DNA of 64,000 nucleotides from an uncultured bacterium (GTDB taxonomy: Bacteria; Gemmatimonadota; Gemmatimonadetes; Longimicrobiales; RSA9), in assembly GCA_937889645.1 (NCBI GenBank), contig CALBZE010000024.1, positions 1 through 64,000 of the forward strand. Direction: 5' to 3'. Below are positions 1 to 9,211 of the stretch, piece by piece. The translations under genes and the position numbers were made by a program. The notes under the pieces are model-generated. The model was not told the DNA's origin and did no database searches. It saw only the letters and a program-made list of their open reading frames with translations. Position 1 is the stretch's first letter. Each line of letters opens with the position of its first letter.

Positions 1-230
<230 letters not shown>

Positions 231-259
231 TGCGGGGGTGGCCGGCGGCGCCGCCGTTG

Positions 260-1630
260 TCAGCCGCCGTACCGCCGGGCGATCCCCGCGAGCCGCTCCT
301 GGATCTCCGCCTCGGCGAGCCAGCGGCCGCGGACCATGACGCCGGCGCGGCGCTGGAGGTTCGCGATGTCGTCGAGCGGGTTCGCCTCGAGGAGGATCAG
401 GTCGGCGCGGCGGCCGACGGTGATCGTGCCGAACTCGTCGAGGGCGTCGAAGTAGGCGGCGATGTTGTAGGTCCCGGAGCGCAGGATCTGGTAGGGCGTC
501 ATCCCCGCCTCCGCCATGACCTGCATCTCACGGTGGAGCGAGAAGCCGGGGACGCTGAACATCTGCGGCGCGTCGGAGCCGAGCAGGATCCCTACGCCGG
601 CCTCGGAGAGCGCGGCGAGGAGGCGGCGCCGGAGCTCGCGAGCCCGCGCGTTCTCGGCGGGGTCCTGATTCCGGCGGAACATCTCGACCTGGCGCGCCCA
701 GCCTTCGGCCGCCATCGGAGGCATGTACTGAAGCTCGGGGAAGGCACGCAACTCATCGATGGTGCGCAGCCCGAGGAACGCATGGTCCCAGAGCGCCATG
801 GTTGGGACGACCCAGGCGCCGGCCTCGCGGGTCGCGCGCACGAGGTCTGGAATGCGTGCGGCGTCGCCATTGAGGAGCTCGAGGTAGCCGTCCAGGTGAT
901 CGATGCTGGACTGGCCGGCGGCGAGGGCGCGCTCGAGCCCGACCGCGTCGGCGACGTGGCCGCCCCACCGGATCCCGAGCTCCCGCGCCGTCGCGACGAT
1001 GGCGTCGTACGTCTCGGGCGAGAGCCCCTCGTGGACCTTGAGGAGGTCGTAGCCGGCGGCGTGGTACTCGCGCACGAGGCGCGCGCCGTCCTCGGGCGTG
1101 CGGGCGGCGTTGCCGTGCAGCGCGGGCGAGCCGAGGTAGGGCTTCGGGCCGAGGAGGTCGCCGCGCTCGATCCGTTCGCGGAGCTCCAGCTGGAAGGGGT
1201 GCCCCTGCATCCCGCGCACCGTGGTCACGCCGTTGGCGACGAAGAGGAAGAAGATCGTCTCGGTCAACTCGGGCGGCGTGTTCGGACCGGGCAGGTGCCC
1301 GTGCATCTCCGCGATCCCGGGGACGAGGAACTTGCCGCGCGCGTCGATCCGGACGGCGCCGTCGGGGATGGCGACGTCGCCTACGGGCCCGATCGCGGCG
1401 ATGCGCCCGTCCCGGACGACGACGGTCTGGTTCTCCAGGACCCGCTCGGCGTCCATGGGGATCACGTGGGCGCCCACGAAGGCGACGACTTCACCCTGCG
1501 CGCTCGGCCGGTCGGGGTCGGTCGTCACTGCGCGGTCGACTCCGGTCTCGGGGCTGGCCGCGGCCGGGACAGCGGCGAGGGCGACCAGCGCGGCCAGGAG
1601 TGCGTGGCGGCGGAGGGTGTCTCGGGTCAT
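260..1630 (-). CDS. Secreted metal-dependent amidohydrolase
   Basis: This 456-aa protein is an amidohydrolase-superfamily hydrolase of the imidazolonepropionase/prolidase-like group, probably exported. Residues 1-26 form a signal peptide ending near AAAS. A beta-sandwich strand region (about 47-105) leads into the TIM-barrel metal site: H110 and H112 in the MHGH motif, a candidate bridging lysine K198 in LLKVH, H225 in GGH, H245 in DHLDG and D353 in GSDAP. The C-terminal GRRADLILLEANP segment is the usual return of the sandwich domain. All expected metal ligands are present, so it should be active. The substrate cannot be told from sequence; dipeptides or cyclic amides are typical. It reads away from the regulator at 1712. 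Confidence 0.88.
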   Translation of the reverse strand: MTRDTLRRHALLAALVALAAVPAAASPETGVDRAVTTDPDRPSAQGEVVAFVGAHVIPMDAERVLENQTVVVRDGRIAAIGPVGDVAIPDGAVRIDARGKFLVPGIAEMHGHLPGPNTPPELTETIFFLFVANGVTTVRGMQGHPFQLELRERIERGDLLGPKPYLGSPALHGNAARTPEDGARLVREYHAAGYDLLKVHEGLSPETYDAIVATARELGIRWGGHVADAVGLERALAAGQSSIDHLDGYLELLNGDAARIPDLVRATREAGAWVVPTMALWDHAFLGLRTIDELRAFPELQYMPPMAAEGWARQVEMFRRNQDPAENARARELRRRLLAALSEAGVGILLGSDAPQMFSVPGFSLHREMQVMAEAGMTPYQILRSGTYNIAAYFDALDEFGTITVGRRADLILLEANPLDDIANLQRRAGVMVRGRWLAEAEIQERLAGIARRYGG

Positions 1631-1711
1631 GGCCTTCCTCCCGGGTTGGAGTGAGTACGGCGTGTCGACTATGGCGCGATGCGCCGCGTTGCGCGAGGGC
1701 GCCGTCGCGGC

Positions 1712-2347
1712 TCAGGGCAACGGACCCCGGACCAGGCGCTCGAGCGAGTCGCCGTAGATCGGGATCGCGCCCGCCACCGCGCGCAGGGCGAAAGGATCGC
1801 CCGAGGCGTGCAGGTCGCGGAGTCGGTCGACTGCGAGGACGGCGGGCTCGAGACGCAGCCCGAAGCGGGTGCGGATCCGCGGCGCCAGCATTGCCGCCGT
1901 CGCATCCGCCTCCCGCGCCGCGACTTTCGACCCGACGACGATCACCAGGACGGCCGCCTCGTGCGGCGTCGCCGCGTCCAGGACGGCGACCGCGCGAGGC
2001 CGGGCGCTCGGCATGGGCGCGCCGGCCGTGAACGCCTCGCGGATCGTCTCGATCACCGCATGGGACCATTCGGCCTCCGCAGCGAAGAGCGGCGGAAGCG
2101 CCTGACGGACGAGCGTGTTGTCGCGGTTCAGCACGTAACGGTGCTCGCCCGCGCCGACCGTCCGCTCCAGCACACCGAGGGCGACCAGGTCGTCCAGTGC
2201 GCGCCGCGCGGCGGTCTGGGAAACGCCGGCCAGGCGCGCGGCCTCCCGTCCGGTCACCGCGTGAGGCATCCGGAGCAGGGCGCGGAGCAGCCGCACCTTG
2301 CTCGTCGTGCCGAGAGCATCGTCCAGAGCTTCGAAGAGCAGACCCAT
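1712..2347 (-). CDS. Winged-helix regulator with degenerate nucleotidyltransferase domain
   Basis: This 211-aa protein has an N-terminal winged helix-turn-helix (about residues 12-75; GREAARLAGVSQTAARRAL is the recognition region). The C-terminal part (about 95-205) has the layout of the minimal nucleotidyltransferase domain fused to MarR-like helices in many bacteria. The usual glycine-serine and paired-aspartate catalytic motif is not visible: the segment before the VLVIVV strand reads AVLDAATPHEA. I therefore infer a non-catalytic sensory role. It is divergent from dnaE2 and shares its 112-bp upstream region, including the 18-bp palindrome, so it may regulate itself and/or dnaE2. No clear Shine-Dalgarno precedes the ATG. 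Confidence 0.65.
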   Translation of the reverse strand: MGLLFEALDDALGTTSKVRLLRALLRMPHAVTGREAARLAGVSQTAARRALDDLVALGVLERTVGAGEHRYVLNRDNTLVRQALPPLFAAEAEWSHAVIETIREAFTAGAPMPSARPRAVAVLDAATPHEAAVLVIVVGSKVAAREADATAAMLAPRIRTRFGLRLEPAVLAVDRLRDLHASGDPFALRAVAGAIPIYGDSLERLVRGPLP

Positions 2348-2395
2348 ACCACGTTCTGACCGCGCGCGTGCCGGTTCACCGGGCGTCGTCGGGGA

Positions 2396-2413
2396 CGAAC
2401 CAATATTGGTTCG
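2396..2413. promoter_or_regulatory. Perfect 18-bp palindrome between regulator and dnaE2
   Basis: CGAACCAATATTGGTTCG is a perfect palindrome lying 48 bp from the minus-strand regulator start and 46 bp from the dnaE2 start. It contains CGAAC and GTTCG half-sites as in Gram-positive LexA boxes, but with an 8-base rather than 4-base spacer. It may be a LexA/SOS operator of dnaE2 or the site of the divergent winged-helix regulator. I saw no second full copy in the window. Confidence 0.6.
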
Positions 2414-2459
2414 CTATGGGTGGAAGGTAGCGCCGCCGGGGTCAAAGGCAAGGGGGATC

Positions 2460-5400
2460 ATGGGGTACGTGGAGCTACGCTGCCATTCTGCGTTCTCGTT
2501 CTGGGACGGGGCGTGCACGCCCGAGGTGCTCGTGTCGCGGGCCTCGGAGCTGGGTTACGCTGCGCTGGGGTTGACGGACGGTGCGGACCTGGGCGGGATC
2601 ATCCGTTTCGCGCTGGAGGCGGAGCGTCAGGGGATCCGGCCGGTGATCGGCGCCGAGCTGGTGGTGGACGGGCATCCGGCGGCGTTCCTGGCGATGAACG
2701 CGGTCGGGTACCGGAACCTGGCGGGGTTGGTGACGCGGGCGCGGGTGGGGGAGTTCGTGGGGGCCGAGCCGGTGGAGCGAGACCGGGCGCGTGCGGTGGT
2801 GGCGGGGTCGGGGTCGGGGCGGCGTGGCCATCCGTACGAGGAGGTGGTCACGCGGCCGCGGGGGTGGGCGCGGGTGACGTGGGCGGACGTGGCGGAGCGG
2901 AGCGAGGGGTTGTTCGCGCTCACGGGCCCGGCGACGGGGGAGCTGGCGTGGCTGGTGAGGACCGGGCGGCCGGAGGAGGCCGCGTACCAGCTCGGTCGGT
3001 GGCGGGAGGTGTTCGGGGACCGGCTCGCGGTGGAGGTTCAGGAGCACCGGGTCTCGGGGTCGGAGCGGGTGCTGGCGGCCGAGCTGATCGAGCTGGCGGA
3101 GCGGGCGCGGGCGAGGTGGGTGGTGACGAACGATCCGCGCTACGTCGACGGGCGATCGCGGCTGGTGCACGACCTGTGGACGGCGTTGCGCCATGGGGAG
3201 GACGTACGCATGGCGGCGTCGAACGGGCACCTGCTCCCGAACGGGGAGTGGCGGCTCAAGTCGCCGGCGGAGCTGGAGCGGCAGTGGAAGGGGAGGGAGG
3301 CGGGGCTGGAGGAGAGCGTGCGGATCGCGCTGGAGTGCGACTTCGACCTGAAGTGGTTGGCGCCGCCGCTCCCGCGCTTCGAGGTGCCGCCGGGTCACGA
3401 CGACGATTCGTTCCTCCGGGAGCTGGCGTACGCCGGCGCGCGGGAGCGGTGGGGCGAGTTGAGCGAGGCGCAGGTCGCGCAGCTCGAACACGAGCTCGGG
3501 GTGATCCGTCGACTGGGATTCGCGGGGTTCTTCCTGGTGATGTGGGACGCGGTGCGGTTTGCGCGGGAGCGGGGGATCCTGTGCCAGGGCCGCGGTAGCG
3601 CGGCGAACTCGGCGGTGGCGTACGTGCTGGGGATCACGGCGGTGGACCCGGTGCGTCACGGGCTGCTCTTCGAGCGGTTCCTCTCGGAGGTCAGGACGGA
3701 TGGGCGGAACGAGGCGCCGGACATCGACGTCGACTTCGAGATGCACCGTCGCGAGGAGGTGCTCGACTACATGTACGCGCGCTACGGCCGCCGGCACGCG
3801 GCGATCGCGTGCGTGACGCAGGTCTACCATGCGCCGAGCGCGGTGCAGGACGTGATGCGTGCGCTGGGCTACCCGGCGGAGCTGGCGTTCGCGCTGTCGA
3901 AGCGGATGCATCGTCGGCACCCGGCGGAGGGGGCGGAGATCCTGGAGAAGGAGCTGGCGGCGCGGCACGGGCTGGACCTGAACGAGCCGCGGGGGCGCGC
4001 GCTGCTCGATGCGATGCGCGCGCTGGAGGACGTGCCGCGGTTGCGCTCGACGCACCCGGGGGGCTTCGTGCTGTCGAGCGAGCCGCTGGGCGACTACATG
4101 CCGATCGAGGGGACGGCGATGGGGCGCACGGTGCTCCAGTTCGACAAGGACGACCTGGACGCGGCGGGCGTGCCCAAGTTCGACTTCCTCGGGCTGGGCG
4201 GCCTCAGCGTGATCAGGCTGGCGTTCGACGCGATCGAGGCACGGACGGGCGAGCGGCTGGAGATGTACTCGCTCCCCGTGGACGATCGGAGGACGTACGA
4301 CATGATCGCGCGGGGCGACACGGTCGGCACGTTCCAGATCGAGAGCCGGGCGCAGATCCAGTCGGTGCTGCACACGCGGCCGGAGCGGCTCTACGACCTG
4401 GTGGTGCAGGTCGCGCTGATCCGGCCGGGCCCGATCCAGGCGAAGTTCGTGGCGCCGTACACGCGGCGTCGCCGGGGGCTGGAGCCGGTCGAGTACCCGC
4501 ACCCGGCGTTGGAGCCGATCCTACGGCGCACGTTCGGCGTGCCGCTCTTCCAAGAGCAGGCGATGGCGATCTCGATGACGCTGGGCGGCTTCAGCGCGGC
4601 GGAGGCCGACGAGCTGCGGCGCGCGATGGGGCATCAGAAGAAGCTGGCGCGGCTCCAGGCGGCGCTGAAGAAGCTACGGGACCGGATGGTGGGTCGCGGT
4701 GTGGCGCCGGCGGTGGCCGACCGGATCGTCGACGACCTCGTCTCCTTCTCGAACTACGGCTTCCCGGAGAGTCACGCGTGGAGCTTCGCGCTGATCGCGT
4801 ACGCGACGGCGTACCTCAAGGCGCACTATCCGGCGGAGTTCTTCATGGCGCTGCTGAACGCGTGGCCCATGGGGTTCTACGCGCCATCCACGCTGGTGCA
4901 CCAGGCGATGCGGGATGGGGTGACGGTGCTGCCACCCTGCCTGCGGTATGGCGCGTGGGAGTGCACGTTGGAACCGTGTGTGCCGGTGGAGGACGGCGTC
5001 GCGGGGGTGAACGTCGCCGTTCGCCGGGACATTCCGGCTCTCCGCATCGGCTGGAAGCACATTCGCGGGTTGGGCGAGCGGGCGCGGCAGGCGCTACAGG
5101 CGGCGCGGGCGGAGGGGCCGTTCACGTCGATCGACGACGTCGTGCGGCGTGCCCGGCTGACGCGCGCGGAGGCGTTACACCTGGCCCGGGCGGGCGCGTT
5201 CGAGGCGTTCGAGCCGGGTCGGTATCGCGCGGCGTGGGAGGCGCTACGGGCGTCCGGAGACCTGCTCCCGCTCGCGCCGGCGCATCGGGACTGGGGGCGG
5301 GGTGGCGGGGAGAGCGGTGCCGACTCGCCTTGCGGCCCGCTGCCGTTCGACCCGCGGGAGCTCGAGGGCGACGAGCTGATCTTCCTGGACTACCTGGCGA

Positions 5401-5777
5401 CCGGGGTCAGCACGCGCGGGCACCCGATGCGGCACCTGCGCGCGCGGCTGGAGGCCGCGGGGGTGGTGGGCAGCCGTGGGCTGGAGCGCCTGGAGGATGG
5501 GGAGCGCTGTGTGGTTGCGGGACTCGTCGTCGCCCGGCAACATCCGGCGACGGCGAAGGGGACGGTGTTCGTCCTGCTCGAGGACGAGCACGGGTTCATC
5601 AACGTGATCGTGCCCCCACGGGTCTACGAGAGGAATCGAGAGACGGTGAATCATTCCCCGTTCCTGCTGGTGGAGGGGCTGTTCGAGCAAGACGGCCGGG
5701 TGACGAACATCGTGGGTCGGCGCTTCCGCCGGCTCGACGCCCGGCCGATCGCCCATCGGTCGCGCGATTTCCGGTAA
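2460..5777 (+). CDS. dnaE2: Error-prone DNA polymerase III alpha subunit, DnaE2/ImuC type
   Basis: This 1105-aa protein matches the DnaE2 (ImuC) translesion polymerases used in SOS mutagenesis. The PHP domain (about 1-240) starts LRCHSAFSF, but the usual TDHDG metal motif reads TDGAD, so the PHP site is degenerate. The polymerase core has GRGSAANS and the catalytic PDIDVDFE motif (D421, D423). A tandem helix-hairpin-helix region and a C-terminal OB fold (about 1010-1085, ending in VVGRRF-like sequence) complete the family architecture. I chose the ATG at 2460 because the protein aligns from its second residue and an AAGGCAAGGGGG ribosome site precedes it; the open frame upstream to 2298 overlaps the palindrome. 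No imuA or imuB lies beside it. The palindrome 46 bp upstream suggests damage or divergent-regulator control. Confidence 0.93.
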   Translation: MGYVELRCHSAFSFWDGACTPEVLVSRASELGYAALGLTDGADLGGIIRFALEAERQGIRPVIGAELVVDGHPAAFLAMNAVGYRNLAGLVTRARVGEFVGAEPVERDRARAVVAGSGSGRRGHPYEEVVTRPRGWARVTWADVAERSEGLFALTGPATGELAWLVRTGRPEEAAYQLGRWREVFGDRLAVEVQEHRVSGSERVLAAELIELAERARARWVVTNDPRYVDGRSRLVHDLWTALRHGEDVRMAASNGHLLPNGEWRLKSPAELERQWKGREAGLEESVRIALECDFDLKWLAPPLPRFEVPPGHDDDSFLRELAYAGARERWGELSEAQVAQLEHELGVIRRLGFAGFFLVMWDAVRFARERGILCQGRGSAANSAVAYVLGITAVDPVRHGLLFERFLSEVRTDGRNEAPDIDVDFEMHRREEVLDYMYARYGRRHAAIACVTQVYHAPSAVQDVMRALGYPAELAFALSKRMHRRHPAEGAEILEKELAARHGLDLNEPRGRALLDAMRALEDVPRLRSTHPGGFVLSSEPLGDYMPIEGTAMGRTVLQFDKDDLDAAGVPKFDFLGLGGLSVIRLAFDAIEARTGERLEMYSLPVDDRRTYDMIARGDTVGTFQIESRAQIQSVLHTRPERLYDLVVQVALIRPGPIQAKFVAPYTRRRRGLEPVEYPHPALEPILRRTFGVPLFQEQAMAISMTLGGFSAAEADELRRAMGHQKKLARLQAALKKLRDRMVGRGVAPAVADRIVDDLVSFSNYGFPESHAWSFALIAYATAYLKAHYPAEFFMALLNAWPMGFYAPSTLVHQAMRDGVTVLPPCLRYGAWECTLEPCVPVEDGVAGVNVAVRRDIPALRIGWKHIRGLGERARQALQAARAEGPFTSIDDVVRRARLTRAEALHLARAGAFEAFEPGRYRAAWEALRASGDLLPLAPAHRDWGRGGGESGADSPCGPLPFDPRELEGDELIFLDYLATGVSTRGHPMRHLRARLEAAGVVGSRGLERLEDGERCVVAGLVVARQHPATAKGTVFVLLEDEHGFINVIVPPRVYERNRETVNHSPFLLVEGLFEQDGRVTNIVGRRFRRLDARPIAHRSRDFR

Positions 5778-5818
5778 GGGTGGCGACGCGCGGCAGTCGG
5801 TGAGGAGGGGAAAAGGGT

Positions 5819-6880
5819 ATGGCCGGTCCGATCCGCGGGCGGGGCACATCGGAGAACCCGCCCAACCGCTTCGAGACGTTGTCGTACGTGCCGGATCCGG
5901 CGGAGCGCGACCCGGAGGACCCGGGGCCGAGCACCGTATTCTTCCGCGATCCGTCGCGGAGCATCATCGCCAGGAATGACAGCCCGGACATCGGGTTCTC
6001 GGCGAGCATCAACCCGTACCGCGGGTGTGAACACGGCTGCATCTACTGCTACGCGAGGCCGTTCCACGAGTACCTGGGCTTCTCCGCGGGGCTGGACTTC
6101 GAGACCAGGATCCTGGTCAAGGAGGATGCGCCCGAGCTGCTGCAGGCGGAGCTGTCGTCGCCGCGATGGACGCCGCAGGTGATCGCACTGAGCGGAGTCA
6201 CGGATCCGTATCAGCCCGCGGAGCGGCGGCTGCGCGTCACCCGTCGTTGCCTGGAGGTTCTGGCGGAGTACCGCAACCCCGTGTCGATCATCACCAAGAA
6301 CCACCTGGTGACGCGGGACGTCGACCTGCTGGCGGATCTCGCGGCCGACCAGGCGGCCCACGTGAACGTTTCGGTGACGACGCTCAGAGAGGAGCTGCGG
6401 CGTGTCATGGAGCCGCGTACGTCCACGCCGGCACGGCGACTCGCCGCAATCGAAACGCTCGCGACCGCGGGGGTTCCGGTACGCGTCATGGTCGCGCCCG
6501 TGATCCCGGGTCTGAACGACACGGAAGTGCCGTCGATCGTCGAGGCGGCCGTCGCGGCCGGTGCTCGGGCGGCGACGTGGATCCCGGTCCGACTCCCGCA
6601 CGCGGTCGGAGATCTGTTCGAGGCGTGGTTGGATCGGCATTTCCCGGAGCGGAAGGCGAAGGTGCTGAACCGGATCCGGGCCGTGCACGGCGGCAAGCTC
6701 GACGATCCGCGATTCGGCGAGCGGATGCGGGGGAGCGGGATCTTCGCGGAGCAGATCGGCGCGCTGTTCGACGCGGCCTGCCGACGTGCGGGGATCGGCC
6801 GCGAGCTGCCGACGCTCTCGACCGCCGCGTTCCGCAGGCCGGGCGAGGCGCGGCAGCTCGGGCTGTTCGATCAGGGATAG
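5819..6880 (+). CDS. PA0069-family radical SAM protein (SPL-like)
   Basis: This 353-aa protein belongs to the PA0069/Rv2578c radical SAM family, related to spore photoproduct lyase. The iron-sulfur motif CEHGCIYC is at C70, C74 and C77 (CxxxCxxC), followed by the SAM barrel with GVTDPYQP, which is characteristic of this family, and VSVTT and RVMVAPVIPG strands. It starts with ATG behind a GGAGGGGAAAAGGG site, 41 bp after dnaE2, so co-transcription is likely. The reaction of this family is not established. Its position behind dnaE2 suggests a role in nucleic-acid repair or modification, which is inference. Confidence 0.85.
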   Translation: MAGPIRGRGTSENPPNRFETLSYVPDPAERDPEDPGPSTVFFRDPSRSIIARNDSPDIGFSASINPYRGCEHGCIYCYARPFHEYLGFSAGLDFETRILVKEDAPELLQAELSSPRWTPQVIALSGVTDPYQPAERRLRVTRRCLEVLAEYRNPVSIITKNHLVTRDVDLLADLAADQAAHVNVSVTTLREELRRVMEPRTSTPARRLAAIETLATAGVPVRVMVAPVIPGLNDTEVPSIVEAAVAAGARAATWIPVRLPHAVGDLFEAWLDRHFPERKAKVLNRIRAVHGGKLDDPRFGERMRGSGIFAEQIGALFDAACRRAGIGRELPTLSTAAFRRPGEARQLGLFDQG

Positions 6881-6924
6881 GCCGGACTCTTCGATCCGGA
6901 ACAGGCCGGGCTCGTCGATCCGGC

Positions 6925-8091
6925 TCAGCCCGCCGCGACCAAGGCTCGGTCGTGGCCGATCATGTCGAGGAACGCGTGGACGACGTCGGCCTCGAACTGT
7001 CGACCGGCCTGTCGCTTGAGCTCGGCGACGATCTCGTGGACCGGCCAGGCACGGCGATACGGCCGGTCGTGGGAGAGGGCGTCGAAGAAATCCGCGACGG
7101 CCACGATCCGAGCCGCGAGGGGGATCTCCTCTCCCGCGAGGCCGTGCGGATATCCGCTGCCATCCCAGCGTTCGTGGTGACAGAGGGCGATCTCCGAGGC
7201 CATGACGAGAGTCGGGACGCGACTGCCGGACAGGATCTGCGCGCCGATCGTCGTGTGCGTCCGCATGATCGCGGCCTCTTCCGCCGTCAACGCACCGGGC
7301 TTGAGGAGGATGTAGTCGGGGATCCCGATCTTGCCGAGGTCGTGGAGCGGCGCGGCGCGACGGATGACCTGGACCGTCGCCTCGTCGAGACCGAGCGCCC
7401 GGGCGAGGCGCGCCGCGTAGACGCCGACACGCTCGGTGTGGCGGCGGGTGCCGTCGTCGCGGTACTCGGCCGCTTTGGCGAGGCGCTCGAGGATCTCGAC
7501 GCGGGCCTCGTCGAGCTCGGCCGTGCGCTGCCGGACGGCCTTCTCGAGGCGCTCGTTCTGCTCCGCGAGCTTACGGTGCATGAGGCGCGTCTCGAGGAGA
7601 TTGCGCACCCGGAGCAGCACCTCCGGCGTGTCGAACGGCTTCGTGAGGAAGTCGTTCGCGCCGCTGGAGAGCGCTCGCTGCCGCGTCCATGGCGACATGT
7701 CGCCGGTCAGGACGAGAACGGGCAAGTACGTGTCCGGCGGCGTGAGATCGCGGATCCGCTCGAGCACCGCGAACCCATCCATGTCGGGCATGTGGAGGTC
7801 CAGCACCACGAGGTCCGGCTCTCCCGCAGCGCACCAGGCGATCGCCTCGTGAGGCGAGGTCGTGGTCACGACATTCGTGTAACCGCCACGTTCCAGAATG
7901 CGCCCGAGCAGACGAATCACCACCGGGTCGTCGTCCAGTACGACCACCTTCAACTGGCGCAGCGCATCATCGAGCACCGGAGCCACCTTTTCGAGCCGAC
8001 TCTTCGAGGCCCTCGGGACGCTGGTCCTCCCGACGACGACGCGTTGGGCGGCGAGCGCGAACCGAGGATGGGGTGTTTCAGCGCGATCCAA
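6925..8091 (-). CDS. Response regulator with HD-GYP c-di-GMP phosphodiesterase domain
   Basis: This 388-aa cytoplasmic protein is an RpfG-type regulator. A receiver domain (about 47-165) has acidic residues D53-D55, phosphoacceptor D98 in VVLDLHMPD and lysine in TKPF. A coiled linker (about 170-205) leads to an HD-GYP domain with H250-D251 in LHDLGKIG, HHERWDGSGYP at 305-315 and a complete set of metal ligands, so hydrolysis of cyclic di-GMP is expected. The ATG at 8091 gives a 46-residue extension before the receiver fold; a GTG start further in is possible. It begins 7 bp after the propeller lipoprotein stops and is the last gene of the ECF cluster, though no cognate histidine kinase is nearby. 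Confidence 0.9.
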   Translation of the reverse strand: MDRAETPHPRFALAAQRVVVGRTSVPRASKSRLEKVAPVLDDALRQLKVVVLDDDPVVIRLLGRILERGGYTNVVTTTSPHEAIAWCAAGEPDLVVLDLHMPDMDGFAVLERIRDLTPPDTYLPVLVLTGDMSPWTRQRALSSGANDFLTKPFDTPEVLLRVRNLLETRLMHRKLAEQNERLEKAVRQRTAELDEARVEILERLAKAAEYRDDGTRRHTERVGVYAARLARALGLDEATVQVIRRAAPLHDLGKIGIPDYILLKPGALTAEEAAIMRTHTTIGAQILSGSRVPTLVMASEIALCHHERWDGSGYPHGLAGEEIPLAARIVAVADFFDALSHDRPYRRAWPVHEIVAELKRQAGRQFEADVVHAFLDMIGHDRALVAAG

Positions 8092-8098
8092 TCTGCAA

Positions 8099-9208
8099 CT
8101 ACTCCCGTACTGCAGGCAGCGAATACTTGACGATCGACGGCTTGGGCTCGTGCCGCACCGCGTAGAGCGTGCGGCCGGCCGGATCGACGGAGATCGAGAT
8201 CGCCGCCGAGTCCAGGCGGTAGACGGCCTTCAGCCCGCCTTCCCAGTCGAACACGTGGACGTACTCGCCGAAGTTCGCGGCGCCGGGGAAACCCATTCGC
8301 GTACGCCCGGAAAAGAGGGCGTAGATGCGATCGTCCGTAGCCGTCAGGTCGATGTATCCAAAGCGCAGGTCGTCGCCCGTCGCCATGACGGACATGCCGC
8401 GCTGCTCGCGGACCTCGAACCGAGGCATGAAGCCGAAGGGCGGGGTCGGCGCGGCGAGCCGATTCCCTTCCAGGTCGTAGATTTCGAGCAGGTCGGTATG
8501 CCGCGTCGCCGAGACGAGCCGCGTACGGCTCGCGTTCGCCTTTAGCTTGCTCTGGTAGACGTGGTGCCGGACGCTCGGCGGCACATTCTCGCTCCCCGGC
8601 GGTTCCGGGCCGACGCGCCGCAGGAACCGGCCATTCCGGTCGAAAATCGACAGGCGACCGTCCGTCAGGATGCCGAGGCCGACGACCATCGTGTCGATCC
8701 AGACCGGGTCGAGCACCTGCGCCTCCGCGGCGAGATGGACCATCTGCGCGACCGGATCCAGCCCTTCCAGCACCCGCTTCAGGTCGATTCTCGACAGACG
8801 TAGGAGGCCGACGTCGTAGACCCAGAACTCCTCGTCATTGCCCGGCACCGTCTCGATCGACCAGGTCCCCGTGAATTCGCCCGGCCCCTCCCCGCGCCGG
8901 CCGAACGCGCGCACCAGAGCGCCGTCCTCCCGCCGGACCACATGGACCGCCGAATCGGAAGCCGCGTCGAGGAGCACGAGGTACTGCCCGACCACCTCGA
9001 TCTCCTTCGGGAGTCCGAGAAAGTCGGCATCCGTGACGACCTCGGACGCGAGCCGGACCGGATCGAAGCGCGAGTGATCGAGCTCGGGCGGATCTCCGTA
9101 CCCTTGCGCGCGCGGCTCGCACGCGGCGAAAAGCCCGACAAGGGCGCCGCCCATCAGAAGGGCGGCGCCCGTTCGTCCTGCCGGCAACTTGCTGATGCGG
9201 AACGTCAT
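8099..9208 (-). CDS. Lipoprotein with six-bladed beta-propeller
   Basis: This 369-aa protein has a lipoprotein signal with lipobox LFAAC (C30), so it should be anchored in the envelope. The mature part has repeated propeller blades, for instance the GRRGEGPGEF turn typical of NHL/6-bladed TolB-like proteins of Bacteroidota and Gemmatimonadota, and the LSIFDRNGRFLRRVG blade. No catalytic motif is visible; such proteins usually bind ligands or partner proteins. It starts 3 bp after the Cys-rich peptide gene stops, so the two are surely co-transcribed. A second propeller lipoprotein of similar style lies at 15212-16390 in the other ECF cluster. Confidence 0.78.
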   Translation of the reverse strand: MTFRISKLPAGRTGAALLMGGALVGLFAACEPRAQGYGDPPELDHSRFDPVRLASEVVTDADFLGLPKEIEVVGQYLVLLDAASDSAVHVVRREDGALVRAFGRRGEGPGEFTGTWSIETVPGNDEEFWVYDVGLLRLSRIDLKRVLEGLDPVAQMVHLAAEAQVLDPVWIDTMVVGLGILTDGRLSIFDRNGRFLRRVGPEPPGSENVPPSVRHHVYQSKLKANASRTRLVSATRHTDLLEIYDLEGNRLAAPTPPFGFMPRFEVREQRGMSVMATGDDLRFGYIDLTATDDRIYALFSGRTRMGFPGAANFGEYVHVFDWEGGLKAVYRLDSAAISISVDPAGRTLYAVRHEPKPSIVKYSLPAVRE

Positions 9209-9211
9209 CGG

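Noticed and set aside
2396..2413. Classical Gram-positive LexA (Cheo) box
   Set aside because: The arms fit but the spacer is 8, not 4 bases, so I report it only as a palindrome of uncertain owner.
2475..4502. Minus-strand open frame of 675 codons within dnaE2
   Set aside because: Arg/His/Pro-rich translation typical of the antisense of GC-rich genes; dnaE2 is unambiguous.
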